Source: Chelydra serpentina
Lineage: Eukaryota > Chordata > Testudines > Chelydridae
Length of the DNA: 64,000 nt
Assembly: GCA_037349315.1 (NCBI GenBank)
Contig: JBAIAC010000010.1
Span: forward strand, 34,946,001 to 35,010,000
Reading direction: 5' to 3'
A program made the position numbers and the translations under genes. Of this stretch, positions 1-11,687 are shown piece after piece. The notes beneath the pieces were generated by a model. It ran no database searches. It saw nothing but the letters and a program-made list of their open reading frames with translations, and was not told the origin of the DNA. The stretch's first letter is position 1; the number at the start of each line of letters is the position of its first letter.

Positions 1-1
1 C

Positions 2-1118
2 TGGACCCATGGGAAAGAAACTCTGGAAGAGTTCCACCATGATTTCAACAGCTTCCACCCCACCATCAACCTCAGCCTGGACCAGTCTACACGGGAAGTC
101 CACTTCCTAGACACCACGGTGCAAATAAGCGATGGTCACATTAACACCACCCTATACCGAAAACCCACTGACCGATATGCCTACCTATATGCCTCCATCT
201 TCCATCCCGGACACACCACACAATCCATTATCTACAGCCAAGCACTGAGGTATAACCGTATTTGCTCCAACCCCTCTGACAGAGACCAACACCTACAAGA
301 TCTTCACCAAGCATTCTCAAAACTATGCTACCCACATGAGGAAATAAGAAAACAGATCAACAGGGCCAGACGTGTACCCAGAAGCCTCCTGCTGCAAGAC
401 AAACCGAAGAAAGAAACCAACAGAACTCCTCTGGCCATCACTTACAGTCCTCAGCTAAAACCTCTCCAACGGATCATCAGTGATCTACAACCCATCCTGG
501 ACAACGACCTCTCACTTTCACAGGCCTTGGGAGGCAGGCCAGTCCTCGCCCACAGACAACCCGCCAACCTGAAGCATATTCTCACCAGCAACTACACACC
601 GCACCATAATAACTCTAACTCAGGAACCAATCCATGCAACAAACCTCGATGCCAACTTTGCCCACATATCTACACCAGGAACACCATCACAGGACCTAAC
701 CAGATCAGCCACACCATCACCGGTTCATTCACCGGCACATCCACCAATGTAATATATGCCATAATATGCCAGCAATGCCCCTCTGCTATGTACATCGGTC
801 AAACTGGACAGTCCTTACGCAAAAGGATAAATGGACACAAATCAGATACAAGAAATGGCAATATACAAAATCCTGTAGTAGAACACTTCAACCTCCCTGG
901 ACACACAATAGCAGACTTAAAGGTAGCCATCCTGCACCAAAAAAAACTTCAGGACCAGACTCCAAAGAGAAACTGTAGAGCTTCAGTTCATTTGCAAATT
1001 TGACACTGTCAGCTCAGAACTAAACAAAGACTATGAATGGCTAGCCAACTACAAAAGCAGTTTCTCCTCCCTTGGTGTTCACACCTCAACTGCTAGAAGA
1101 GGGCCTCACCCTCCCTGA
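2..1118 (+). pseudogene. Penelope-like RT C-terminus and GIY-YIG endonuclease, frameshifted
   Basis: The frame is open from base 2, so the coding region began before the window. It runs without a stop to about base 970, then a one-base indel (about 960-975) moves the continuation into another frame that ends at TGA 1116-1118. The GIY-YIG domain is near its C-terminal end: VIYAIIC begins at base 749, followed by MYIGQT and the LRKRINGH helix with the usual Arg and His. A Cys-rich stretch (CNKPRCQLCP) precedes it, as in Neptune/Penelope nucleases. The enzyme would nick the target for primed reverse transcription. The frameshift removes the normal C-terminus, so this copy is probably dead. The first ATG-like codon at 119 is not the true start. 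Confidence 0.85.
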
Positions 1119-1192
1119 TTAAGCTTACCTCGTTATCTCTAGCCTGACTCTTCCCTGCATATTTATATCTGCCCCTGGACATTTCCACTGCT

Positions 1193-1233
1193 TGCATCCG
1201 AAGAAGTGGGTATTCACCCACGAAAGCTTATGC
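1193..1233 (+). ncRNA. Hammerhead-ribozyme-like motif in the Penelope 3' region
   Basis: The order is GCAT (1194-1197), CCGAAGA (1198-1204), a six-base hairpin stem GTGGGT/ACCCAC (1206-1211 with 1216-1221), GAAA (1222-1225), then ATGC (1230-1233), which pairs with the first GCAT. This matches the hammerhead layout CUGANGA, stem II, GAAA, except that the first core box reads CCGAAGA. Penelope-like elements are known to carry hammerheads in their terminal repeats. The C for U change in the core probably weakens or abolishes cleavage in this copy, and stem III would be very short. Confidence 0.55.
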
Positions 1234-1281
1234 TTCAATACCTCTGTTAGTCTATAAGGTGCCACAGGACCCTTTGTCGCT

Positions 1282-4200
1282 TCTAGGAAAGTTATGTGAT
1301 CTTTCTGTATCTCAGAGCCTGATCTGTATACCAGGGAAGATACTTCAATTCATCCACCTTGTGTCTGTCTTGCCTGCTTAGACTGGAAACTCTTCGAGGC
1401 AAGGACTGGCTCTTACTATGTGTTTGTACCATGCCTAATACCATGGAACCCTGATCTCAGTTGAGGACACTATGTGCTGCTGTAATACAAATAATAAAAA
1501 ATTGTGTATCAGAAGTAAACTTGAGAGTCTGAATTCACATAAAAATTGTGGCAGTATAGTTTTATTTATACTGAAGTGTTATTGCATATGGATCCATTCT
1601 AGTATTGAACAAAAGAAATGGTAAAAAAAAATTTTTACCTGATTGAATTGTCAACTTCTTAGACCCAAAAAATCATGATTTAAAAACTACTGTACTTTAA
1701 AAATCTTCTTTAAAAATAGTGTCCTAAAAGGCACAAAACCTGGAAAGAAAACCTAAACGGATAAGAAATAAAAAAGACCTGGCCAACTTAATTTGACTTG
1801 CAAGTACATATGGAAATTTTAATTATATCAGTTGCAAAGTTCATAAAACTGAGTTGTCAGGGGAAAAAAAGAAATTGTTTTTGTTAGCTTGTCAAATCTT
1901 GCAGTATTTTTTGTCACATGCAGTTCACTTTTTTTAACATGAAAACTAGTACCATTGAAAATGTATATTTGCATAATTTGCATAGAGCTGCCCTAACACA
2001 AAAAAGAGAATGCAAAGCAGTATTGTTTAAACTTGGCAAAAATTATTGTGGGTTTCTTTTTACCTCTGCAAAAACTGTGTTTTATAACTTTTAGCTTTAC
2101 TCAACTCAGGAGTGGTAGTAAACTGTGTCTTTGATAAAGCTGTGGTTTTTGCATGAAGCAAGCAAAGTATGTTGTGAAAAATGAGTAGATTGGTGTTGGC
2201 TATCTTAGCCAACCTTACTTGTGGTTATAAAGGTATTTAGCAATCCCTTCCCACAGCATGCATTTCAAAAATAGTGATTGCTTCACTCTATTTGTTCAAT
2301 AGGTATTATTACATGTTTGTCTATTGGAAAAAGTAGAGAAAATACATAAGTATTAATGGGCTTTTTAAAATATACTTTCTCAACACATTCATACTTCAGA
2401 TTTGAAACAACACTAATAAAAAAGTTGTCATTGTGTATCCACATTTGAATTCTCTAGCCCTTTCGTGGTGCTGTTCTTCACTATTTAATAAGTTTTTTAA
2501 AAGGAATTTAAAATAATATCAGAAACCTAATGGCATACAAGAAAATGCAGGCCCTGATTATGCAGTTACTTCATGTGAGGGTCTCTTATGCCTGCATAGA
2601 GCTTTGTTGACTTCTAGGGGCTCTGTGTAGGGGGTCTTCCCACATGGAGTCGATTGCAGAATTGGGGCCATTGCTGTAAGATTTATTTTCAAATGAAAGC
2701 TTTTAAATTAACAAAGAATGTCAGTCTTTTACAAAAAGTAAGTGCTTTGCTTTAGGGCTTTTTGGAGGGAGGACAATGGGGGCATGAATTGTTTTGTGTT
2801 TTTGTTTGTATTTTAAATAAGGGCCATTTTTCTTCAGAGAAAAACTGAAAGGGAGAATGTATGTCTCTAATGTAAATCCAGTCTTGGGGACTGGATTTCA
2901 AAGCAATACAGTGTGGTATGTACAAAGGTTGTTGGCCATACAGAAGGAAACATGCATTTAAAAAGAGAAGTGAATTAAATACTGTACTGAAATAAATGTA
3001 CATGTGACATTATTTCACTTCATGTTTAAAACTCCATGTAGGGTCACCACAGCTAAGACAGGTTATTGAAACATCTCTGATATCTGACATTTTTAAATCA
3101 GTGTCTCCTAATTTTTCCTGTGACGTACCAAAAAAAGGTCCCAATTTTGAATAGTTGTATTTGTTGTTTGTGTGATTTATTACACACATTAGGTTATGAC
3201 TTTACAAAATATTTGTGAAGTTTCGAAAAAAGATCCATAATATTGGAAATGGCTCATTTGGAAGAAGGTATGTATGTAGGATAGAGGTCAGGTTGTAAGG
3301 AGGGGAGAACTTGTCTTCACTCTGCTTAGATTTCAGGAGTATTACTTAAAATGTACATACAATTGAATTTTCATACTGCAGTAAAATGCAGATGCCTTAG
3401 AGTTCTTGGATAATGCTCATTGGTTGGTCTGATTTTTTGCATTGTGTGTCGCACTTAACCCAAAACTGAGCAAAACAGATTAGCTTGTTTTGGAAAATAT
3501 TTATTACAGTAGTATGTAGCTGCCAAGTCAGGGCCCCATTTTCATTGGTGCTGTACAGACGAGTAATAAAAGATAGTCCCTGCCTCATGGACACTTAGTG
3601 CACAGCAGGCTAGTGCAAGATGTATTTACACCCCAGCTTGCTGCAAACTAACTGTATAGACAAGTCCAAAGTTAAATTCATGCATACATGTTTTTTCAGG
3701 ATCGAGGCCTAGGGAATTGTTGAACATATGTTGTAATTTATACAACCAGTGCTTATGTCACTGTACTACTTCTGAAAGTGAGCGAAAGCTTGCCGTTTCT
3801 TGTAACTGGCTTCGTTTCTTTAAATAGAATTTAGAGACTAATAAAATAGAAGTAGGCTTAAATATGTCATAATTATTCTCCACAACTAAAGTTTAAGGGC
3901 CTGATCTAAAACCCACAGAAGTCACAAGAAAGATTTCCATTGACCTGCGTGTGCTTTGGATTAAACCCTAAGTGAACATGCTTGATAACATACAACTTGG
4001 CTTTTTGTTTGTTTGTTTGTTTTTGTTTTTATATATGTTACTGGGGGGGAACAATTTCAGCTAATTACACTGATTTTACTTAAAGGAAACTCAGTGAATT
4101 TTGTTGCAGATATTTTATGACTATATTTTCCCACCAGTTTGACAGTATGATCAAAGGCACTCAGTGACAATAGGTGTACTTTATAAGAAAATGTTTTGTT

Positions 4201-4906
4201 TGATCATGTAAATGCCTCAAATTGTCTTAATATATTTTACGTGTGTTATCTAGGATAACACACTAGGAATAGTTTGAGAAGGGTTTGTATTTGTGGTAAC
4301 TGCATGTATGCAAAAAACCTCTATAGCAAATCAGATTTCAGCTATGTAATCTATGTCATTATGGAAATAAGCATGTGTGCTACAGGTGGCTTTTGTTTAG
4401 TCTTCATAAAGGAAGTACCTGGTCTAAATATGTTGCACAATTTGCAAAGAGTAATTTTCTCTCTCTGTTTTAACCCTTTCCTCATAAGTACTCTATTTAG
4501 ACACAATGTAATTTAAAATACTAAAATTAAGTGTTTTTTTTCATATCGGAATTTGGTCTAGCATACAAATAGTTTGATAGGCCAATATGAATAAGAGTTA
4601 TTACCCATATAAACAACTGTACATTATATTTCTTTCTGTATCGTGGAGGATTTTTTTATTCTATCAGTTTTTCACTACTCAATTTTTTGTTAAGCATGTA
4701 AGCTTTCATTTACATTTCAAACTACCAATAGTTTTTCAACTTTCTGTTCCCAAATATTTCCCCCCAAAAAGCAAACACTTTTACACTCATTCTGTCTAGA
4801 ATTTAATAATTATTTATGGTAAGTAAATACTTCTCATCCAGTTCTTGCATCAGTAAGTAACCCAGGAAATTACAACTTACTTTCTGATTTGCCTTTCCTA
4901 TTACAG
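1282..4906 (+). other. AHI1 intron, mostly unique AT-rich sequence
   Basis: I see no coding sequence here. It contains two old interspersed-repeat tails: 1375-1500 (+ strand, an ACTCTTCGAGGCAAGGACTG core with an AATAATAAAA end) and about 3500-3600 (- strand, same family). Two partly palindromic old repeats occur near 2548-2680 and 3898-3970, both beginning with a GGCCTGAT-type end. A (TTTG)n run lies at 4002-4030. Conservation cannot be judged without a comparison. Confidence 0.5.
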
Positions 4907-5024
4907 ACCAGCTCAAATCTCATGCTTCCGGCTCCATCACTGCTCTCGCCACACTCCAAGTTAAGGCTGCCTAGTACTCTGGGCATTTCACTGATTCCTC
5001 AGTATCCTTTCACTACTCAAAACG
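4907..5024 (+). CDS. AHI1: AHI1 (jouberin) internal exon, Ser/Pro-rich linker
   Basis: A 118-nt exon preceded by a pyrimidine-rich tract ending TTACAG and followed by GTGAGC. Read from its first base it encodes 39 residues (TSSNLMLPAPSLLSPHSK and onward) plus one leftover base, so it ends in phase 1. That phase fits the exon at 41878. The segment is rich in Ser, Pro and Leu and has no recognisable fold, as expected for the linker between the WD40 propeller and the SH3 domain in AHI1. AHI1 acts at the ciliary transition zone. Assignment rests on the in-phase chain to the SH3 exon at 62740; on its own this exon would not be diagnostic. The intron downstream is about 36.9 kb and holds most of the mobile elements in the window. 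Confidence 0.75.
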
Positions 5025-5984
5025 GTGAGCCTCTTTCATAATTTGATTACTGTCTCTAATGTATGTGTGCTGTTTTAGTTGATGAGTATTTTTTCCTTTG
5101 TTATATTAATCAAGTTTAGCACGCAGCACTTCATATAGTAGTCAAGATGTCATATGTACCATTGCTTATACAATGCAATATTTAAACCATTACCTCAAAC
5201 TGTTTTTTCTTCAGTTAGACACTTCTTATTGTTATGCTAAGTTTTTAGTACAAGGAGTTAGCTTTAGATTTTCTTAGTTTTTATCATCTTTTGTGTCAAA
5301 GTACTTTAACCACAACAAACACTATTAAATGAGCAATCACATTTTAAAATGCATAATTGTTGGAAAAGGGAGAAAAACAGTTTGTCTAGAAATTGGGAAT
5401 GGACTATTTACAGGCGTGTTAATACAAAGCCTATCATTAGGTTTAAAAACAGCAGTTTAAAAAAATGCTTAAATGAATCGATAGACTTCAGAAAAAAGAC
5501 TAGAAGCAGCAGAATTGTATGTTTTCTGAAATTCTTACATCTTGGTTTCAAATTGAAATTGTGATCAAAATAATAATTTATTGCAAAACAGCATATTTGA
5601 TGTTTGTTTGGCGTGCCTGTTAGAATGATATATAAAACTGTTAGGTGGTTGTTATTAATCCTATCTTAAGGACTAACCAAGAATGTGGCCCAATTGTGCT
5701 AGGTACTGTACAAACACAATGTTAGTTTAAAGGATTTTATTTTGTAACTTTGGGAGAGGGCAAGAGATAGAAGAAAAAAGGGTACCATATAATGAGATAG
5801 AAACAGGACATTGAGCATTTTAAAAAAAAATGTTTAATGTAGTTTGGTAGAGAAAGATAAATGGATTCTGTTATTATATAGAATTAGCTAAAAACGAGGC
5901 ACTAATAATTATGGCTTGAATCAGAAAGATTTTCCAGTCAGAATATTGATTGATTTGCTTTTTCCTAGTGTGAGCTAAAGAACT
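5025..5984 (+). other. Intron sequence with one old repeat fragment
   Basis: AT-rich intron with no open frame of note. A short - strand fragment near 5680-5735 (CCCAATTGTGCTAGGTACTG) belongs to the same old repeat tail as 1375-1500. Nothing else was recognised. Confidence 0.4.
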
Positions 5985-6220
5985 GACCACAGGTGTAGGA
6001 ACTGGGAGATGAAGTTCTAATTTGCCTCTGCCACTGATTTGCTGTGTGACTTTGCTGTGTCACTTAAGCTTTCTGGGCTTCAGTTTCCTTATCAGTAAAA
6101 TAGTAATAATAGTACCTTAGCAATAACTGCCTCCCTCACAGGTATATGATGAGGCTAATTAATATTTGTTCAGTGCTTTGCAAGTGTGAAGATCTCATAA
6201 AAGCAGTAAGTATTAATATT
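5985..6220 (+). repeat. MIR SINE
   Basis: The diagnostic MIR core is present: CTGCCACTGATTTGCTGTGT, then TCACTTAAGC, TCAGTTTCCTTATC and AAAATAGTAATAAT, then a CACAGG segment and the tail AGTGCTTTGCAAGTGTGAAG. Divergence is moderate. MIR is an ancient amniote-wide tRNA-derived SINE and carries no protein. Confidence 0.85.
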
Positions 6221-7492
6221 TCATCTCACCGAATGAACATACATTTAAATTTAGTAGAATGGCCCTTTCAAGAAAATGAGCATACACTTTAAATCTAAGC
6301 TGTAATTAACTCAGTAAATAATAGTTCCCAAACTATACTGTCCTGTATCTCCCTTTAGACAGAAACACAAGATAAATGTGTTGCCAATGGCTTCTTACAT
6401 AGAACAATAAACCATGAATGTGTGCTACACTGTGCATGCATGTTTGTCTACAGTCCCGTTGTTGCCAAAACTGACTATGCTTCAGCACCTCCCTTAAATG
6501 CAGAACGTTCTTAGTGAGGCAAGTAAAGCTGAGAAAATACTTCTTTAGATATGCTTCTAAAGTATCTTTCACATATACAATTGGAACAACCAAAAAGTCA
6601 AGATTCCTGGAAAAACCACCTTAGAAAGATTATGGGATGCATAGACAAAATGGAGTTTCCCAAGAGAAAATTTGTGAGAATCCTAAGTGACACCACTTGT
6701 CATATTTTCAGTTTCCAAGCTGCACTACTGTGTTTGTAGCGCTATGCTAGAATGTTTTCATAGAAGTATATGGAAAAAGTTTCACTCGTGGAGTTTATTT
6801 TTCACCACCAGCTAGCAAGTATGAAGAAAGATACTGGTGTCTTTCAGTGTAGCTCTTACTGTTAGTTTAGTTTTAGTTTTGAATATTATGGAATTTGGAC
6901 TAAAATGGAGATATGAGCGTGCAGCAGGCTCATCGAACCTGTGTTTCCTTGTATTCCTGACTGTGTACTATCTTTTTAAATGTCAGGATCTACTCTGGCT
7001 ACTCAAATTCATCTAGCATTTGGAGCAGAAAATCATCCTCTTATTAGAGGGGTTCTTAGTGTTCATTGACTATGAAAAGTTTGCTCGAGGGCCTAGTCCA
7101 CGTTTCCCCTCCAGTATTCCTCTTTCCGCCAGAACTCCTTGACAAACAGACCTTCATAAGATTTGAATTTAGTATTGAGAATACTCAGGGGGACTCTCCC
7201 TTTTGAGCCAGTGGGGATGTAATCCTCAAAGCAGAATTCCCGATGGTCACTATAGTCTCAGTGCAACAAAGCAGATAAGTACATGCTTACGTACATTGAC
7301 AAAGAGTTATTTTTAAGCATTTGGTTAGTGTACTACTACCAGCGTAATGTTCTACTACCAGCGTAATGTTATTCTGGTGTTTTGTGATGAAGACCAAATT
7401 GCAGCATGGGCATATGCAGCCATCTCTACTTTGAAGACCATCCAGTTGCTCCCGCTAGTAGAAAACAGCTGATCGTTCCACCTTGTGGTTAA
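6221..7492 (+). other. Intron sequence without a gene
   Basis: Short open frames on both strands show no domain. The only structure noted is a perfect 19-bp tandem duplication at 7333-7370. The sequence from 7480 leads into the hAT element's target duplication. Confidence 0.4.
7333..7370 (+). repeat. Perfect 19-bp tandem duplication
   Basis: The unit CTACTACCAGCGTAATGTT occurs twice head to tail (7333-7351 and 7352-7370) without mismatch. The identity suggests a recent replication-slippage event. Confidence 0.9.
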
Positions 7493-7500
7493 GTGACAAT

Positions 7501-7788
7501 CAGGGCCGGCTCCAGGCACCAGCTTGCCAAGCTGGTGCTTGGGGCGGCAGGTGAGAAGGGGGCGGCAGTCCGAGTCCCGCGGCGGCAATTCGGCAGCAGG
7601 TCCGCTCTTCCCGCCGCCGAATTGCCACCGCGGGACTCGGACTGCCGCCCCAGTCTCGCCTGCCGCGGCGGCAAAGGGGCGGCAGGTCCGCCGCTGTCCC
7701 CTTGCCGCTCCGGAATGGGACTGCCTGCGTCGGGGGCGGGGCCCCGCCACCCCTGCTTGGGGCGGCAGAATTGTAAGAGCCGCCCCTG
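7501..7788. mobile_element. GC-rich non-autonomous hAT-like transposon (MITE) with 8-bp target duplication
   Basis: The element begins CAGGGCCGGCTC and ends GAGCCGCCCCTG, inverted termini with a CAG...CTG edge. It is flanked by GTGACAAT (7493-7500) and GTGTCAAT (7789-7796), an 8-bp duplication with one mismatch, as hAT transposases make. The interior is very GC-rich and has large inverted segments, with CGAGTCCCGCGG near 7570 mirrored by CCGCGGGACTCG near 7628. Open frames on both strands are an artefact of the GC content. It must have been moved by a transposase supplied elsewhere. Confidence 0.85.
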
Positions 7789-8268
7789 GTGTCAATGGAG
7801 GTAATACTAAGGATTTGTCTTGAGCTTGCAAGATCTTGCAGAAGTAGCTATGAATATTCTTTTTTGTTGCTGCAAAAAGGAAACTAGTACAGCTACAGTT
7901 TTTTATCCAAATGTCCCCGAACAATTTTAGTGGATGCACTCCACAAGTTACTATACATGTAGCAATTTCAGCTTTTTTTCCACATGCATTTGGTCATCTT
8001 AAGCCTTTTTTGACACAAATCCTAATACCCTTCTATGCGGAATGTCAGTTTTTGTAGTGTTTATGTTATTGCTCTGGAAATCATTGGCATACTGGAGCTT
8101 GTAGTGCTACCATACTTGATGGCATGTTTGTTTAGATTCAGGAGCTGAGGCAAAGAAGGACACTCTGAAGCTTTTTACAAGCCACGATAAGAATAACAAT
8201 ATGCATTAGTCTCCCTCCCCTCTTCTCCATAATCACACTAACAGGGAATATCTACCACATACTCTGTG

Positions 8269-9415
8269 TCATAGAATCATAGAATCTCAGGGTTGGAAGG
8301 GACCTCAGGAGGTCATCTAGTCCAACCCCCTGCTCAAAGCAGGACCAACCCCAACTAGATCATCCCAGCCAGGGCTTTGTCAAGCCTGACCTTAAAAACC
8401 TCCAAGGAAGGAGACTCCACCACCTCCCTAGGTAACACATTCCAATGCTTCACCATCCTACTAGTGAAAAAGTTTTTCCTAATATCCAACCTAAACCTCC
8501 CCCTCTGCAACTTGAGACCATTACTCCTTGTTCTGTCATCTTCTACCACTGAGAACAGTCTAGATCCATCCTCTTTGGAACCCCCTTTTAGGTAGTTGAA
8601 AGCAGCTATCAAATCCCCCCTCACTCTTCTCTTCTGCAGGCTAAACAATCTCAGTTCCCTCAGCCTCTCCTCATAAGTCATGTGCTCCAGCCCCCTAATC
8701 ATTTTTGTTGCCCTCCGTTGGACTCTTTCCAATTTATCCACATCCTTCTTGTAGTGTGGGGCCCAAAACTGGACACAGTACTCCAAATGAGGCCTCACCA
8801 GTGCCGAATAGAGGGGAATAATCACGTCCCTCGATCTGCTGGAAATGCCCCTACTTATACAGCCCAAAATGCCGTTAGCCTTCTTGGCAACAAGGGCACA
8901 CTGTTGACTCATATTCAGCTTTTCGTCCACTGTAACCCCTAGGTCCTTTTCTGCAGAACTGCTGCCCAGCCATTCGGTCCCTAGTCTGTAGCAGTGCATG
9001 GGATTCTTCCGTCCTAAGTGCAGGACTCTGCACTTGTCCTTGTTGAACCTCATCAGATTTCTTTTGGCCCAATCCTCTAATTTGTCTAGGTCCCTCTGTA
9101 TCCTATCCCTACCCTCCAGCGTATCAACCACTCCTCCCAGTTTAGTGTCATCTGCAAACTTGCTAAGGGTGCAGTCCACACCATCCTCCAGGTCGTTGAT
9201 GAAGATATTGAACAAAACCGGCCCCAGCACCGACCCTTGGGGCACTCCACTTGATACCGGCTGCCAACTAGACATGGAGCCATTGATCACTACCCGTTGA
9301 GCACGACCATCCAGCCAGTTTTCTATCCACCTTACCATCCATTCATCCAGCCCATACTTCTTTAACTTGCTGGCAAGAACGCTGTGCGAGACTGTATCAA
9401 AAGCTTTGATCATGG
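8269..9415 (-). mobile_element. CR1 LINE, 5'-truncated, 3' end intact
   Basis: On the - strand this is the 3' third of a CR1 element. Its 3' UTR ends with two copies of the ATTCTATGA-type CR1 tail (seen on + as TCATAGAATCATAGAATC at 8269-8286). The 5' end stops inside the RT domain at about 9415, the usual 5' truncation. It lies antisense to AHI1. Confidence 0.93.
8355..9413 (-). CDS. CR1 reverse transcriptase fragment, uninterrupted
   Basis: 352 codons without a stop. The frame enters at motif A (KAFDTVSH), passes [13 protein letters not shown] (motif B) and FADDTKLGG (motif C with the catalytic DD), and ends with the CR1 C-terminal region ([15 protein letters not shown], then [11 protein letters not shown]) and a natural TGA stop after ALAGMI. 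The upstream endonuclease and RT fingers are missing. An undamaged frame of this length suggests a fairly young insertion. The coordinate given as the start is only where the truncated frame opens; there is no native start codon. Confidence 0.92.
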   Translation of the reverse strand: MIKAFDTVSHSVLASKLKKYGLDEWMVRWIENWLDGRAQRVVINGSMSSWQPVSSGVPQGSVLGPVLFNIFINDLEDGVDCTLSKFADDTKLGGVVDTLEGRDRIQRDLDKLEDWAKRNLMRFNKDKCRVLHLGRKNPMHCYRLGTEWLGSSSAEKDLGVTVDEKLNMSQQCALVAKKANGILGCISRGISSRSRDVIIPLYSALVRPHLEYCVQFWAPHYKKDVDKLERVQRRATKMIRGLEHMTYEERLRELRLFSLQKRRVRGDLIAAFNYLKGGSKEDGSRLFSVVEDDRTRSNGLKLQRGRFRLDIRKNFFTSRMVKHWNVLPREVVESPSLEVFKVRLDKALAGMI

Positions 9416-9454
9416 ATATAGTGACATGAGTATGTGATATTGTAATAGGATCCT

Positions 9455-9790
9455 TGTGGGCTGGATGTCCTAGTGGTTAACACTCACTCCGTCATGAGGG
9501 CAGTGGTACGGGAGCCCGGGCCTGCCCACTCCACTGGGCTCCGACCCAGAGCTCTAGGAGGGTCAGCAGTGTTTGGCCTCCGAGAGGGCCTTCTGAGTTA
9601 CCATTCCTGGGTTACTTCCTACTGTTGCTTTTCTCCTTCAGCTTCTGATCCCAGATAAGGAAAAGGAAATAGAAGCCAAACCATCAGCCCCAATCAGGGC
9701 TTCTTTGACCCCTTTTGCCAGGAGCCGTAAGGGTCGGTCTGTCTTTCTCTCCAGCCTCTCCCTTCTGAGCTGGGTTGCTCCCTTTTCAAC
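9455..9790 (+). repeat. Unclassified interspersed repeat, possibly SINE- or LTR-derived
   Basis: A GC-richer block inside AT-rich intron. It starts near GGGCTGGATGTCCTAGTGG, which loosely resembles a tRNA-type A box (CCTAGTGGTTA), and continues through CCACTCCACTGGGCTCCGAC. A similar wording occurs at 16770-16815. I could not identify termini or a target duplication. Confidence 0.4.
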
Positions 9791-10784
9791 CATGTCTCCA
9801 GTTGGAGCATGCTCTGCAGGGCTGGAGGGATGAGGCTACCTGAGCCCAGTACTGTCCTTTAACCCTTTCCATGTGGGGTTTGATCACACAGATCATCTCA
9901 TATTTTATCAAAATTTTGAGAAGCTGGATAAATTCTTCTTTTGTACAAAAACTTAACAAGTCTATTCTTGAATTGGCCATGGTAAATATGTTCCTGCAAG
10001 AACAATGAGATGCACAGAAAGGATATATATCTCTACCATTGAAGGCAAGTCTTTGTTCATAAGACACTGAAAATATTGTTCAACGCCGTTCATCCTTCTG
10101 AAATATCCCTTTTCTTTTACTAAATCTACTGCTGTAAGAGCTAACTTGGGCTATTAGAAATGTCACATAAGCTTGTCTTTGTGTTCATACCCTCCTGAAC
10201 ATTTCTTAAATGAAGAGGAAAGATCCCTTTTTTGAACTTGCCAGTTTTTTTCCCTTCACAGCCTTTTCCCTTCTCTTCATTATTTTACATTAATTGGGGG
10301 TTTCCTTTTGTGCTGTAGCTCTTCCTTACATATATTGGTCAAAAATTTGTGAAATGTCTATTGCTAAATTTGTGAAATTGCTCCATATTCCCTAAACAGA
10401 GCATAACAATTGAAAAAGAAGCAATTAGTGTCATATTTTAGGTTAAACATTCTCAGACAATGCATTGCTAAAAATTCCAAACCCACAATAATAATTTTTG
10501 TCCTTGTAACCATTTTAGAGACTTTTCTTGATTATGGTCTTTTGTCCTTAACCTATGCCATGGATATGATAGTCATAGGACCAGATAGAAAGGTCTCATT
10601 CAAAGGTAATCCATCTGTTGATTAGCCAGCAAATACAGTATTTGAGAGTTTTTCTCCTCTGTCCTCACATATAATGTAATGTACTTGATTCTTAAGTAAT
10701 GTTTAATATTTGTGGATCTTCACAAACACAAATGTAATAAATGTCACAGCACCTATATGGTGTATGTAAATGTTCTTATTCCCA
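9791..10784 (+). other. Intron sequence without a gene
   Basis: AT-rich sequence. Short open frames at 9786-10067 (-) and 10410-10625 (+) show no domain and no codon structure I can support. Nothing else recognised. Confidence 0.4.
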
Positions 10785-11610
10785 TAACGACTGGGGTCCC
10801 ACAGGGATCAATTTTGGGTCTGATTCTGTTCAGTATCTTCATCAATGCTTTGGAGGAAATGGTTATAATTCAAAATGATCTGGACAAACTGGAGAAATGG
10901 TCTGAAGTAAATAGGATGAAATTCAATAAGGACAAATACAAAGTACTATACTTAGAAAGGAACAATCATTTGCACACATACAAAATGGGAAATGACTGCC
11001 TAGGAAGGAGTACTGCGGAAAGAGATCTGGGGGTCATAGTGGACCACAAGCTAAATATGAGTCAACAGTGTAACACTGTTGCAAAAAAAGCGAACATCAT
11101 TCTGGGATGTATTAGCAGGAGTGTTGTAAGCAAGACACGAGAAGTAATTCTTCCTCTGTACTCCGCGCTGATTAGGCCTCAACTGGAGTATTGTGTCCAG
11201 TTCTGGGCACCACATTTCAGGAAAGATGTGGACACATTGGAGAAAGTCCAGAGAAGAGCAGCAAAAATGATTAAAGATCTAGAAAACATGACCTATGCAG
11301 GAAGATTGAAAAAAAATTGGGCTCATTTAGTCTGGAAAAGAGAAGACTGAAAGGGGACATAACAGTTTTCAAGTACATAAAAGCTTGTTACAAGGAGGTG
11401 GGAGAAAAATTGTTCTTAACCTCTGAGGATAGGACAAGAAGCAATGAGCTTAAATTGCAGCAAGGGCGGTTTAGGTTGGACATTAGGGAAAATTTCCTAG
11501 CTGTCAGGGTGGTTAAGCACTGGAATAAATTGTGTAGGGAGGTGGCGGAGTCTCCATTATTGGGGATTTTTAAGAGCAGGTTGGACAAACTCCTGTCAGG
11601 GATGGCCTAG
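10785..11610 (+). pseudogene. CR1 reverse transcriptase C-terminal relic
   Basis: Two overlapping frames together cover the RT thumb and CR1 C-terminus. The first (to about 11350) has [41 protein letters not shown] and [17 protein letters not shown] frameshift near 11300-11320 moves the remainder ([28 protein letters not shown]) into the frame ending at 11610. The catalytic FADD box is missing through deletion. No function is possible. Confidence 0.88.
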
Positions 11611-11687
11611 ATAATACTTAGTCCTGCCATGAGTGCAGGGGACTGGACTAGGTGACCTCTCGAGGTCCCTTCCAGTCCTATGATTCT
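10785..11687 (+). mobile_element. CR1 LINE, 5'-truncated and internally deleted
   Basis: Sense-strand CR1 tail. It enters at motif B (TGVPQGSILGLILF near 10790) and ends in the CR1 3' UTR (GAGGTCCCTTCCAGTCCTAT) with a single GATTCTAT terminus at 11680-11687. The segment that should hold FADDTKL is deleted near 10855, because FINALEEM is followed at once by VIIQNDLDKLEKW. Older and more diverged than the copy at 8269-9415. Confidence 0.9.

Larger units (their letters stand above)
1..1281 (+). mobile_element. Penelope-like retroelement, 3' portion, cut by the window start
   Basis: The window opens inside a Penelope-like element. Coding sequence (2-1118) is followed by a roughly 160-bp 3' region ending in GGTGCCACAGGACCCTTTGTCGCTT, here described as a GGTGCCACAG tail near 1259. 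The protein joins a degenerate RT C-terminus to a GIY-YIG nuclease, the defining pair for this retroelement class. The 3' region carries a hammerhead-like motif at 1193-1233. The 5' end and RT core lie outside the window. Confidence 0.88.

Noticed and set aside
7355..7939. 194-codon - strand open frame and several + strand frames over 7489-7823
   Set aside because: They lie across a GC-rich hAT MITE with inverted arms; frames on both strands read the same arms, and no domain or homology is visible.
9462..9535. tRNA gene
   Set aside because: Only a loose A-box-like word is present; no cloverleaf with B box and acceptor stem could be drawn.
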